Shown: in pieces, positions 52,451-61,109 of the stretch
How positions within the stretch are numbered: position 1 is the first letter of the stretch
How the letters are laid out: each line of letters opens with the position of its first letter
Source of the DNA: Saccharothrix sp. HUAS TT1
GTDB taxonomy: Bacteria; Actinomycetota; Actinomycetes; Mycobacteriales; Pseudonocardiaceae
NCBI RefSeq assembly: GCF_040744945.1
Contig: NZ_CP160453.1
Coordinates: forward strand, 7,626,001 to 7,690,000
Direction of reading: 5' to 3'
DNA: 64,000 nt
Notes under the pieces: model-generated
What the model was told of the DNA's origin: nothing
Database searches by the model: none
The model's input: the letters and a program-made list of their open reading frames with translations, nothing else
Made by a program: the position numbers and the translations under genes

Positions 52451-53900
52451 CCGGCGGGCGTCGCGCGCCCGGAGCCGGCCGCTGCGGACCAAGCTGGTGG
52501 CGGCCCAGGTCGTGCTGCTGGCGGTGGTGTGCGCCATCATCGGCGTGACGACCGGGTTCGCGCTGCGGGACTCGCTGGTCGAGCAGGTGGACGGGAAGCT
52601 GTGGGAGGCGGCGGCCACGATCGGCCGCGACGTGGAGCGGGCGCCGCACACCCTGCCCGACGCGGCGCGGCCCGGCCCGCTGGGCGACGCGGGCTTCCCG
52701 CCCGGGACGCTGGCGCTGATCCGGCGCGGCGACGGCGTGGTGGACACCCAGCGGCAGCCGGTGGGCTTCGGCGACCGGGAGGGGCTGTCGGTCGACGTCA
52801 CCAGGCAGATGGAGGGCGTGCCGCCCGACGCCCGCGCCCGCACGGCGGCGCTGGAGGGGCTGGGCGACCACCGGGTCCTCTCGCTGGTCACCCGGAGCGG
52901 GGCCGTGGTGACCGTCGGGATGCCGCTGGCCGACGTGAACAGCACGGTGTGGCGGATGGGGTGGGTGCTGGCCGGGGTGGCCCTGGCCGGGGTGATCGCG
53001 GTGAGCCTGGCGGGCGCGCTGATCGTGCGCCGCACGCTGCGCCCGCTGGAGCGGGTGGCCGCGACCGCGAGCCGGGTCGCCGAGCTGCCGCTGCACCAGG
53101 GCGAGGTGGCGCTGGCCGAGCGGGTGCCCGACGAGTACGCCGACCCCGGCACCGAGGTGGGCCAGGTCGGCCTGGCGCTGAACCGGATGCTCGGGCACGT
53201 CGGCAGCGCCCTGGAGGCCAGGCACGCCAGCGAGACCCGGGTCCGGCAGTTCGTCGCCGACGCCAGCCACGAGCTGCGCACCCCGCTGGCCGCCATCCGC
53301 GGCTACGCCGAGCTGACCCGGCGCACGTCCGACGAGGTGCCGCCGCGGATCGGGCACGCGATGCGGCGGGTGGAGTCCGAGGCGGTGCGGATGACGTCGC
53401 TGGTGGAGGACCTGCTGCTGCTGGCCCGGCTGGACGCGGGCCGGCCGCTGGCGCGCGAGCCGGTCGACCTGTCGCGGCTGGTGGTCGACACCGTCAGCGA
53501 CGCCCGGATCGCCGGGCCGGACCACGAGTGGCGGCTGGCGCTGCCGCCGGACGCGGTCCAGGTGACCGGGGACGCGCACAAGCTGCACCAGGTGCTGGCG
53601 AACCTGCTGTCGAACGCGCGCACGCACACGCCGCCGGGCACGACCGTCACCACGTCGCTGTCCACTGTGGACCGGGCGGTGGAGGTGGCGGTGACCGACG
53701 ACGGTCCGGGCATCCCGCCCGAGTCGCAGCGCGAGGTGTTCGAGCGGTTCAGCCGGGGCGACACGTCGCGGTCGCGGGCGGCCGGGAGCACCGGGCTCGG
53801 GCTGTCGATCGTGGCCGCCGTCGTGGCCTCGCACCACGGGTCCGTGCGGCTGGACAGCGAGCCGGGCCGGACCGCGTTCACCGTCCGCCTGCCGCGCTGA
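52428..53900 (+). CDS. Sensor histidine kinase
   Basis: A 490-residue partner of the preceding regulator. Membrane helices at about 21-46 and 177-200 enclose an external sensor domain of about 130 residues with no recognised fold. HAMP is about 201-270. The HisKA box is FVADASHELRTPLAAIRGYA with His281. The ATPase domain has the N box HQVLANLLSNARTHTP, G1 VTDDGPGIPPES and G2 AGSTGLGLSIVAAV. ATG 52428 overlaps the regulator gene by 23 bases. What is sensed is unknown; its adjacency to the glycosylation genes suggests an envelope signal. Confidence 0.94.
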   Translation: MSSSRRPDRRASRARSRPLRTKLVAAQVVLLAVVCAIIGVTTGFALRDSLVEQVDGKLWEAAATIGRDVERAPHTLPDAARPGPLGDAGFPPGTLALIRRGDGVVDTQRQPVGFGDREGLSVDVTRQMEGVPPDARARTAALEGLGDHRVLSLVTRSGAVVTVGMPLADVNSTVWRMGWVLAGVALAGVIAVSLAGALIVRRTLRPLERVAATASRVAELPLHQGEVALAERVPDEYADPGTEVGQVGLALNRMLGHVGSALEARHASETRVRQFVADASHELRTPLAAIRGYAELTRRTSDEVPPRIGHAMRRVESEAVRMTSLVEDLLLLARLDAGRPLAREPVDLSRLVVDTVSDARIAGPDHEWRLALPPDAVQVTGDAHKLHQVLANLLSNARTHTPPGTTVTTSLSTVDRAVEVAVTDDGPGIPPESQREVFERFSRGDTSRSRAAGSTGLGLSIVAAVVASHHGSVRLDSEPGRTAFTVRLPR

Positions 53901-53935
53901 TCGCGCACGGCGGGTTCAATCGCGCACAGCGGGCT

Positions 53936-53963
53936 CACAGGCGGGGCACAAGGGCCGCCCAGG
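53936..53963 (+). promoter_or_regulatory. Three 11-bp phased repeats before the glycosylation cassette
   Basis: CACAGG (53936-53941), CACAAG (53947-53952) and CCCAGG (53958-53963) are spaced exactly 11 bases. The array ends 22 bases before the ATG at 53986. This is the same motif, phase and distance as at the response regulator and DUF5666-like genes. Confidence 0.7.
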
Positions 53964-53985
53964 GTCCGCCGACAGGCTCGACCCC

Positions 53986-55773
53986 ATGCGAGCGCGACTA
54001 CCACTGCTGGTGCTGTTGGCCGGGACGGCGGTGCTCTACCTGTGGCGCCTGGGTGACTCGGGGTGGGCCAACGCCTACTACTCCGCCGCCGCCCAGGCCG
54101 GCGCCGAGAGCTGGCACGCGTGGTTCTTCGGCGCGACCGACCCGGCGGGCTCGATCACGGTCGACAAGACACCGGCGGCGACCTGGGTGACGGGGCTGTC
54201 GGCCCGGCTGTTCGGGGTCAACGCCTGGAGCATCCTGGTACCGCAGGCGCTCATGGGCGTGGCGAGCGTGTGGCTCCTCCACGCCACCGTGCGCCGGACG
54301 GCCGGTGAGGCCGCCGGCCTGATCGCGGGCGCGGTGCTGGCGCTGACGCCGGTCGCGGTGCTGATGTTCCGGTTCAACAACCCGGACGCGCTGATGGTGC
54401 TGCTGCTCGTGGCGGGCGCGTACTGCGTGGTCCGGGCCACCGAGGGGGCGTCGGCGCGGTGGTTGGCGCTGGCCGGCGCGGCGGTGGGTTTCGCGTTCCT
54501 GGCCAAAATGCTCCAAGCGTTCCTGGTGCTGCCCGCGTTCGGGCTGACGTACCTGGTGTTCGCGCGGGCGCCGTTGCTGCGCAAGGCGCGGCACCTGGCC
54601 GTCGCGCTGGGCGCGGTCGTCGTCGCCGGCGGCTGGTGGGTGCTGGCGGTGGAGCTGACGCCCGCCGGCTCGCGGCCCCACGTCGGCGGCTCGCAGTCCG
54701 ACAGCGTGCTGGAGCTGGCGCTGGGCTACAACGGGCTCGGCAGGTTGACCGGTGACGAGGTCGGCAGCGTCGGAGGCGGGGGCGGCTGGGGCACGGCCGG
54801 GTGGAGCAGGCTGCTCGGGGACGAGATGGGCGGTCAGATCGCCTGGTTGCTGCCGACCGCGCTGGTGCTGCTGGTCGCCGGCTGGTGGGCCGGGCGGACC
54901 GCGGAACGGGCCGGTCTCGCGCTGTGGGGCGGCTGGCTGGTCGTCACCGCCGCGGTGTTCAGCTTCATGAACGGCATCATCCACGCGTACTACACGGTGG
55001 CGCTGGCCCCGGCGATCGGGGCGTTGATCGGGATCGGCGCGGTCGCCCTGTGGCGCGAGCGGCACGAGCCCGCCGCGGCGGCGGCGCTGTCCGGCGCGCT
55101 GGCCGTGACCGCGCTCCAGTGCTACCTGCTGCTGCTGGACTGGTCCACCCCGCTGGCGGTGGTCGTGCTGGTCCTCGGCCTGGTCGGCGCGGTGGGCCTG
55201 TTCCTCGCGTCGACCGCGCCCGCCGCCGTGGTCGTGCCGGTCGCCGTGGTCGGCGCCCTGCTCGGACCGGGAGCCTACTCCGTCGCCACGGCCGCGACAC
55301 CGCACTCCGGCGCGATCCCCAGCGCCGGTCCGGCGCAGGACCGGTCCGGTGGCGGACTGGTCCTGGTGGGACCGGGCGGCGCCACGCGGAACGCCGGTGG
55401 CGGCATGGGCGGTCTGCTCAACGCTCCAACACCGGGCGATGAACTGGTGGCGCTGCTGCGGGACAGCGAGGGCTTCACCTGGGCGGCGGCGACCGTCGGG
55501 TCGAACAACGCGGCCGGGTACCAGCTCGGCAGCGGCGAGCCGGTGATGGCCGTCGGCGGCTTCAACGGCACCGATCCCGCGCCCACGCTGGAGGAGTTCC
55601 AGGAGCTGGTCCGAGGCGGGCGGATCCACTACTTCCTCGGCGGAGCCGGGGTGCGCGCCGAGACCGGCAGCGACGCGGCGCGGCGGATCGCCGAGTGGGT
55701 GGCCGACGCGTTCAGCGCGACGGAGGTCGACGGCGTCACCGTCCACGACCTCACAGCGGACGCACAGCGATGA
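53986..55773 (+). CDS. GT-C glycosyltransferase (GT39/YkcB-like), copy 1
   Basis: A 595-residue polytopic protein like ArnT/PMT and Bacillus YkcB, which transfer a sugar from a polyprenyl-phosphate donor on the outer face of the membrane. The first external loop is WANAYYSAAAQAGAESWHAW, then SITVDKTPAATWVTGLSARL. PVAVLMFRFNNPDALMVLLL and FLAKMLQAFLVLPAF are shared with the second copy. A Gly-rich loop (GSVGGGGGWGTAG) is at about 262-275. The C-terminal about 150 residues, after TAATPHSGAIPSAGP, form an external domain (FTWAAATVGSNNAAGYQLGS). It is the first gene of a three-gene operon with four-base overlaps. Confidence 0.9.
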   Translation: MRARLPLLVLLAGTAVLYLWRLGDSGWANAYYSAAAQAGAESWHAWFFGATDPAGSITVDKTPAATWVTGLSARLFGVNAWSILVPQALMGVASVWLLHATVRRTAGEAAGLIAGAVLALTPVAVLMFRFNNPDALMVLLLVAGAYCVVRATEGASARWLALAGAAVGFAFLAKMLQAFLVLPAFGLTYLVFARAPLLRKARHLAVALGAVVVAGGWWVLAVELTPAGSRPHVGGSQSDSVLELALGYNGLGRLTGDEVGSVGGGGGWGTAGWSRLLGDEMGGQIAWLLPTALVLLVAGWWAGRTAERAGLALWGGWLVVTAAVFSFMNGIIHAYYTVALAPAIGALIGIGAVALWRERHEPAAAAALSGALAVTALQCYLLLLDWSTPLAVVVLVLGLVGAVGLFLASTAPAAVVVPVAVVGALLGPGAYSVATAATPHSGAIPSAGPAQDRSGGGLVLVGPGGATRNAGGGMGGLLNAPTPGDELVALLRDSEGFTWAAATVGSNNAAGYQLGSGEPVMAVGGFNGTDPAPTLEEFQELVRGGRIHYFLGGAGVRAETGSDAARRIAEWVADAFSATEVDGVTVHDLTADAQR

Positions 55774-57014
55774 CACACGAACCGCCCAGCGACGCGCCCG
55801 AGGGTGGCGTCATGACCTTCGCGACGCTCACGACGACCACCGTGCTCGACGTGGTGGTGCCGGTGCACAACGAGGAGCGCGACCTCGCGCCCTGCGTGCG
55901 CGAGCTGCACGCCGACCTCAGGCGGACGTTCCCCCACCCGTTCCGGATCACCATCGCGAACAACGCGAGCACCGACGGGACGCGCGCCGTCGCCGACGCG
56001 CTGACCCGCGAGCTGCCCGGCGTCGTCGCGGTGCACCTGGCCGAGAAGGGGCGCGGTCGGGCGCTGAAGGAGGTGTGGTCGGCGTCGGACGCCGCCGTGC
56101 TGGCGTACATGGACGTCGACCTGTCCACCGACCTGGCCGCCCTCGCGCCGCTGGTGGCGTCGTTGACCTCCGGGCACTCGGACCTGGCGATCGGCAGCCG
56201 GCTGGCGCGCGGCGCGCGGGTGGTGCGCGGACCCAAGCGCGAGTTCGTCTCCCGCTGCTACAACCTGATCCTGCGCGGCGCGCTGTCGACCCGGTTCACC
56301 GACGCGCAGTGCGGGTTCAAGGCGATCCGCGCCGACGTCGCCCGGCGGCTGCTGCCGCACGTCGAGGACACCGGCTGGTTCTTCGACACCGAGCTGCTGG
56401 TGCTCGCCGAACGGGCGGGCGCGCGCATCCACGAGGTGCCGGTGGACTGGGTGGACGACCCGGACAGCCGGGTGGACCTCGTCCCGACCGCCGTGGCCGA
56501 CCTCAAGGGCGTCGCCCGGGTGGCGCGCGGCCTGGTGACCGGGCGCATCCCGATCGGCGACCTGCGCGCCCAGCTGGGGAGGGAGCCGCTGGAGCCGCGG
56601 ACGCCGGGCGTGCCCGCCGGGCTGTTCCGGCAGCTGGTCCGGTTCGGCGCGGTCGGCGCGGTCAGCACGCTCGCCTACCTGCTGCTGTTCGTGCTGCTGC
56701 GCGACGGCCTCGGCGCGCAGGGCGCGAACCTGGTGGCGCTGCTGGTCACCGCCGTCGCCAACACCGCGGCCAACCGCCGGTTCACGTTCGGCGTGCGCGG
56801 TCGGCGCGGCGCCGGGCGGCACCAGTTCGAGGGGCTGCTCGTGTTCGGCCTCGGCCTCGGGCTGACCAGCGGCTCGCTGGCCCTGCTGCACCTGGTCGCC
56901 GCGCCCGGCGGTCCGGCCGAGCTGGCCGCCGTCGTCGGGGCCAACCTGCTCGCCACCGTGCTGCGGTTCCTGCTGCTGCGCAACTGGGTGTTCCGGCCCC
57001 GCACCAACCGATGA
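55770..57014 (+). CDS. GT2-GtrA fusion (polyprenyl-phosphate sugar synthase/flippase)
   Basis: A 414-residue fusion. Residues about 25-255 are a DPM1/CsbB-like GT2 domain: DVVVPVHNEERDLAPCVREL, ANNASTDGTRAVADALTREL, the acid motif YMDVDLSTDLAALAPLV and DAQCGFKAIRADVARRLLPH. Residues about 285-410 are a four-helix GtrA domain (RQLVRFGAVGAVSTLAYLLL, NTAANRRFTFGVRGR). The GT2 part should make a polyprenyl-phosphate sugar and GtrA should flip it. ATG 55770 overlaps the preceding stop (ATGA), and its own stop overlaps the next ATG. It sits between two GT-C genes that would use the flipped donor. Confidence 0.93.
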   Translation: MTHEPPSDAPEGGVMTFATLTTTTVLDVVVPVHNEERDLAPCVRELHADLRRTFPHPFRITIANNASTDGTRAVADALTRELPGVVAVHLAEKGRGRALKEVWSASDAAVLAYMDVDLSTDLAALAPLVASLTSGHSDLAIGSRLARGARVVRGPKREFVSRCYNLILRGALSTRFTDAQCGFKAIRADVARRLLPHVEDTGWFFDTELLVLAERAGARIHEVPVDWVDDPDSRVDLVPTAVADLKGVARVARGLVTGRIPIGDLRAQLGREPLEPRTPGVPAGLFRQLVRFGAVGAVSTLAYLLLFVLLRDGLGAQGANLVALLVTAVANTAANRRFTFGVRGRRGAGRHQFEGLLVFGLGLGLTSGSLALLHLVAAPGGPAELAAVVGANLLATVLRFLLLRNWVFRPRTNR

Positions 57015-58831
57015 CCGACTCGACCCCGGGGACACCTTCCATGATCACCATGACAGCGCCCGAGACCGCGCACACCGCGCCGCGGTCGGGCCGGAACTGG
57101 ACCACGCCCGCGCTCGTCGTGCTGCTGGCCGGGACCGCGTTGCTCTACCTGTGGGACATCACCGCGTCCGGCTGGGGCAACAGCTACTACGCGGCGGCCA
57201 CCCAGGCGGGCTCGCAGAGCTGGGTCGCGTGGCTGTTCGGCGGGTCCGACGCCGGTGGCGCGATCACCGTCGACAAGCCGCCCGCCGCGCTGTGGGTGAG
57301 CGGGTTGTTCGCGCGGGTCTTCGGGTTCTCCAGCTGGACCGCGCTCGCGCCGCAGGCCGTCGAGGGGGTGCTGGCCGTCTGGCTGCTGCACGCCACGGTG
57401 AAGCGCACGTCCGGCCCGGTGGCCGGGTTGATGGCCGGCGCGGCCCTCGCCGTGACGCCGGTCGCCGTGCTGGTGTTCCGGTTCAACCTGCCCGACGCGC
57501 TGCTGGTGCTGCTGATGGTGGCGGGCGCGTACTGCACCGTGCGGGCGTTGGAGAAGGCGTCCGGCTGGTGGCTGGCGCTGGCGGGCGTGGCGATCGGGTT
57601 CGCCTTCCTGGCCAAGATGGGCCAGGCGTTCCTGGTGCTGCCCGCGTTCACCGCGGTCTACCTGCTGGCCGCGCCGACGTCGCTCGGCAGGCGGTTGCTG
57701 CACCTGCTCGGCGCGGGGCTGGCGGTGGCGGTGTCCGCCGGGTGGTTCGTCGCGCTGGTCGAGCTGTGGCCGACCGGGTCGCGGCCCTACATCGGCGGGT
57801 CGGCGAACGACTCGCTGTGGGAGCTGGCGATCGGCTACAACGGCCTCGGCCGGATCTTCGGCGGCGGCGGCGGTGGTGACGGCGGGGGTGGCGGCAACCT
57901 CGGGTTCGGCGGCGAGACCGGCATCGGGCGGCTGTTCGGGGCGAGCATGGGCGGCGAGGTCTCCTGGCTGCTGCCCGCCGCGCTGGTCGGGCTGGTGGCC
58001 GGGCTGTGGTTCACCCGACGGCTGCCGCGCACCGACCGCACCCGCGCGGCCCTGGTCATGTGGGGTCTCTGGGTGCTGGGCAACGGGGTCGTGTTCAGCT
58101 TCATGAGCGGCATCACGCACCCGTACTACACGGTCGCTGTCGCGCCGGGCGTCGCCGCGCTCGTCGCCATCGCGGGCCGTGAGCTGTGGCGGGGTCGCGG
58201 TCACCTGCCGGTGCGGGTGGCGCTCGCGGCGGTGGTCGCCGCCGCCGGGTTCTGGGGGTTCGCGCTGCTCCAGCGGTTCGGCGAGTGGCTGCCCGCGCTG
58301 CGCTGGGCGGTGGCGGTGCTGACCGTGCTGGTGGCGACGGCGATCGTGGTGGGCGTGCGCCGGGTGGCCGCGCTTGCGCTGGTCACGTCGGTGTTGTCGA
58401 CGGCGGCGTTCGGCGTGGCCACCGCCGCCACCCCGCACTCCGGTTCGATCCCGATGTCCGGGCCCGCCTCGTACGCGGGCGGGGGCGGCGTGGGCGGTGG
58501 CCGGGTGGGGACGACGTCGGACGAACTGGTCGACCTGCTCAGGGGCACGACGTCGACGTGGGCGGCGGCGACGGTGAGCGCGCAGGGCGCGGCCGAGCTG
58601 TCCCTGGACTCCGGCAAGGCCGTGATCGGCATCGGCGGCTGGAGCGGCGGCGACCCCGCGCCGACGTTGGACGAGTTCCGGCAGTACGTCGCGGACGGTC
58701 GGATCGGCTACTTCGTCACCGGTGGGACGGGCGGTGGCGGGATGCGCGGTGGCGACGAGATCGGCGAGTGGGTCGCGGCGAACCACGAGGCCGTGACGAT
58801 CGGCGGGGTGACCGTCTACGAGCTCGGCTGA
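57011..58831 (+). CDS. GT-C glycosyltransferase (GT39/YkcB-like), copy 2
   Basis: A 606-residue paralogue of the protein encoded at 53986. Matching blocks are WGNSYYAAATQAGSQSWVAW, AITVDKPPAALWVSGLFARV, PVAVLVFRFNLPDALLVLLM, FLAKMGQAFLVLPAFTAVYL and the C-terminal TAATPHSGSIPMSGP with an external domain (TWAAATVSAQGAAELSLDSG). It has a longer N-terminal tail and a Gly/Asp-rich loop (GGGGGGDGGGGGN). ATG 57011 overlaps the GT2-GtrA stop. The two copies probably arose by duplication and may glycosylate different acceptors. The last bases overlap the convergent GDSL gene by 16. Confidence 0.9.
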   Translation: MTDSTPGTPSMITMTAPETAHTAPRSGRNWTTPALVVLLAGTALLYLWDITASGWGNSYYAAATQAGSQSWVAWLFGGSDAGGAITVDKPPAALWVSGLFARVFGFSSWTALAPQAVEGVLAVWLLHATVKRTSGPVAGLMAGAALAVTPVAVLVFRFNLPDALLVLLMVAGAYCTVRALEKASGWWLALAGVAIGFAFLAKMGQAFLVLPAFTAVYLLAAPTSLGRRLLHLLGAGLAVAVSAGWFVALVELWPTGSRPYIGGSANDSLWELAIGYNGLGRIFGGGGGGDGGGGGNLGFGGETGIGRLFGASMGGEVSWLLPAALVGLVAGLWFTRRLPRTDRTRAALVMWGLWVLGNGVVFSFMSGITHPYYTVAVAPGVAALVAIAGRELWRGRGHLPVRVALAAVVAAAGFWGFALLQRFGEWLPALRWAVAVLTVLVATAIVVGVRRVAALALVTSVLSTAAFGVATAATPHSGSIPMSGPASYAGGGGVGGGRVGTTSDELVDLLRGTTSTWAAATVSAQGAAELSLDSGKAVIGIGGWSGGDPAPTLDEFRQYVADGRIGYFVTGGTGGGGMRGGDEIGEWVAANHEAVTIGGVTVYELG

Positions 58832-59625
58832 CGGCCGGTCGCGGCAGCGGTCGGCGCGGGGTGGCCCGTCCAGGAGCGGTACACGATCGTGGCGGCGTAG
58901 GGCACCAGGTCACGCCCGCGCCGCCACAGCCACGGGATGCCCTTCACCACCAACCACGCCACGTGGTGCAGCGGCGTCACGTCGAGCCCGCCCGTGCAGA
59001 CCGGCGACACCCGGCCCGGCACCTCGCAGCCCGCCTGCGCCAACCGCCGCGCGAACGCCGCCGCCAGCCGCCGGTGCCCGACCTCGGACGGGTGCAGCCG
59101 GTCCACCGCCCAGGTGTCCACCTCGTAGGCGCCGGTCAGCAGGTCGAGGTCGACGCACTCGACGCCGTGCCGCCGCACCACGGCGTCGATGACCGCGTTC
59201 AGCTCGCCGATCCGCGCCCGCAGCGCCCGCCGCAGCGGGCCGGGCAGCCGGAACACCCGGCTGTGGTCGTGGAACCGCACGGTGACGACGGTCGACCCGG
59301 CCGACACCAGCGCGGACACGACCGCGTCCAGGTCGGCGTGCAGGCGGCGGGCGTCGAAGTCGGACCGCAGGGTGTCGTTCATCCCGACCAGCACCACGGC
59401 CGCGTCCGGGCTCGTGGCAAGCGCCCGTGGCAGCTGCTCGTGCCGCACGGACGACACCCGGGCGCCGGTGAACGAGGCGTTCAGGTACCGCGCGTCCGGG
59501 AACGCGGCCGCGAGGAGCGCGCCGACACCGCGCCAGCCGCCGGGCACGGGATCGCCCACGCCGACCGTCGTCGAGTCGCCCAGGACCACCAGGCTGCGCA
59601 CCGTCTTGGCCACACCGGAGACCAT
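58816..59625 (-). CDS. SGNH/GDSL hydrolase
   Basis: A 269-residue esterase-fold protein. Block I is LVVLGDSTTVGVGDPVPGGW (nucleophile Ser in GDS), block III is VLVGMNDTLRSDF with the oxyanion Asn, and block V is VDRLHPSEVGHRRLA with the catalytic Asp and His. No signal peptide is seen, and the C-terminal about 55 residues are basic and hydrophobic (VAWLVVKGIPWLWRRGRDLV). The start ATG 59625 is supported only by family length. It overlaps the GT-C gene tail to tail. The substrate is unknown; deacylation of a cell-envelope glycan or lipid is possible. Confidence 0.88.
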   Translation of the reverse strand: MVSGVAKTVRSLVVLGDSTTVGVGDPVPGGWRGVGALLAAAFPDARYLNASFTGARVSSVRHEQLPRALATSPDAAVVLVGMNDTLRSDFDARRLHADLDAVVSALVSAGSTVVTVRFHDHSRVFRLPGPLRRALRARIGELNAVIDAVVRRHGVECVDLDLLTGAYEVDTWAVDRLHPSEVGHRRLAAAFARRLAQAGCEVPGRVSPVCTGGLDVTPLHHVAWLVVKGIPWLWRRGRDLVPYAATIVYRSWTGHPAPTAAATGRQPSS

Positions 59626-59747
59626 CGCGCGGCGACGTGACGGGCCGGGGACGAACCGGGAACCACGAACCGAGCGCTGGGGGAAACCGGGGGTGCGACG
59701 GCGGTCCGCGATCGGGCGCGGGCGGAAGCCCGGTGCGGCGGCCGGCC

Positions 59748-59807
59748 GTCAACCAGGCGGCTGTCGGTCAGCCGGTCGTCGGTCAGGCGGCCGTCGGCTA
59801 GCGGAAA
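59748..59807. repeat. Four-copy degenerate 15-bp tandem repeat
   Basis: GTCGGTCAGGCGGCC-like units occur in exact 15-base phase at 59748, 59763, 59778 and 59793. The middle two are nearly identical and the outer two degenerate. The array runs into the last codons of the phosphotransferase-like gene (stop at 59798-59800). The remainder of 59626-59747 holds no gene. Confidence 0.6.
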
Positions 59808-60991
59808 GCCGGGTACAGCGGCAGTTCGGCCGCCCGTGCGCCGTAGCGCGACACCAGCGCCGAGATCACGTCCTCGGCGTGCGCGGCGATGTGCTTGGCG
59901 CCCGCGGCCAGCGCGTCGGACCGCAGCCGCACCCACCGCGACGTCAGCACCACCACGCGCGGGGGCGAGTCGAGCGGGCGGTGGCCGGACGGCAGCGCCG
60001 AGTCCAGTCCGGGCAGGCCGCGCCACGTGCCCAGCCACACCCACAGCAACTGGGCCTCCAGCAACCGGGGCAGGAACACCGCGTCGTCGTCCAGGTCCGG
60101 CCACACCGACGACACCTCGGCCCGCCACGCCGCGACCATCGCCTCCGACATCCCGGCGGGCAGCCCGTACGCGCACCAGCACGACGGGAACGGCACCCGC
60201 AGGCACGCCGCGTCGAACACGATGTCCCGCACGCACCCGCCCTCGAAGTCGAGGAACCGCACGCCCTTGCTGGTCACCAGGTGGTTGTCCGGGCACGACG
60301 TGGACGGGCTGAACGCCCGCCGGCGGGACGTCACGAACCCGCGCACGGCCTGCTCGGCGAACGTGCGCACGGACTCGGGCGTGTCGACTTCCAACGATTC
60401 AACCAGCAGCTCGGGCAGCCCGGCCAGCGCCGTGTGCACGTCCACCACGATCGGGTCGGCGCAGCACTGGCTGCCCTGGCGGCGCATCAACGCGTCGAAG
60501 TCCGCGTCCCGCCCGGCGGTCGTCGCGTGCAGCCGGCCCATGGCGTGCGCCCACGACAGCAGCCCGCGCTCGGCGGCCCGCGCGTCGGAGCCGAGCAGCT
60601 TGTCCGCCAACCGCGGCGCCTTGCCCAGGTCTTCGAGCACCACCAGCCGCTTGGCGTTGTCCTGCGCGACCAGCTCGGGGGTGAGGCGTTCCTCGGACGG
60701 CAGCGCGGTGAGCAGCTTGTGGCTCACCACCTCGTGCGCGAACGGGTCGCGGTCGGCCACCGGTGACGGGTAGCGCTTGAGGACCAGCGTGCGCGGCAGC
60801 GAGAACGGGGTGTGCGCCACCCGGACGCGCGCGACCACGGACCGGCCCGCTCCCCCGAGGTCTTCGGGGTCGGCCAGTCGGACCGGTGCGCCGAACCTCC
60901 CGCTCAGCACCGACTCGGCCGCCGCCACCGCGTCGTCCAGCTCGGAGGGGGCGGCGTCGTCGATGTCCTGCGGGCCGGCGGTGATCTCCAC
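59798..60991 (-). CDS. Aminoglycoside-phosphotransferase-fold protein, degenerate catalytic loop
   Basis: A 397-residue APH/choline-kinase-fold protein. The N-lobe Lys is in LVLKRYPSP (about 72) and VVLEDLG follows. The expected catalytic HGDxHPDN loop reads PSTSCPDN (about 229-236), so the catalytic Asp and the first His are missing; the Asn and the metal motif FLDFEGG (about 247-252) remain. GTG 60991 has GGAGG eight bases upstream; ATG 60997 has it only one base away. It may be an inactive pseudokinase, or may use other residues. The substrate is unknown. Confidence 0.78.
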   Translation of the reverse strand: MEITAGPQDIDDAAPSELDDAVAAAESVLSGRFGAPVRLADPEDLGGAGRSVVARVRVAHTPFSLPRTLVLKRYPSPVADRDPFAHEVVSHKLLTALPSEERLTPELVAQDNAKRLVVLEDLGKAPRLADKLLGSDARAAERGLLSWAHAMGRLHATTAGRDADFDALMRRQGSQCCADPIVVDVHTALAGLPELLVESLEVDTPESVRTFAEQAVRGFVTSRRRAFSPSTSCPDNHLVTSKGVRFLDFEGGCVRDIVFDAACLRVPFPSCWCAYGLPAGMSEAMVAAWRAEVSSVWPDLDDDAVFLPRLLEAQLLWVWLGTWRGLPGLDSALPSGHRPLDSPPRVVVLTSRWVRLRSDALAAGAKHIAAHAEDVISALVSRYGARAAELPLYPAFR

Positions 60992-61013
60992 ACTCATCAC
61001 CTCCGACCCTACT

Positions 61014-61029
61014 CCCGGTGGCCACCGGG
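61014..61029. repeat. Perfect 16-bp palindrome before the APH-fold gene
   Basis: CCCGGTGGCCACCGGG is fully self-complementary and ends 16-23 bases before the candidate starts at 60997 and 60991. An operator is the simplest reading. The region 60998-61109 otherwise shows only a short CCACCTTTTGTGG hairpin. Confidence 0.45.
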
Positions 61030-61109
61030 CTGACAGAACCCGTCCGGGCACCGTGACGGTAGTGCTCACGGGCCGTCGGCTACCACCTTTTGTGGAAAAC
61101 GCGGCCCGG

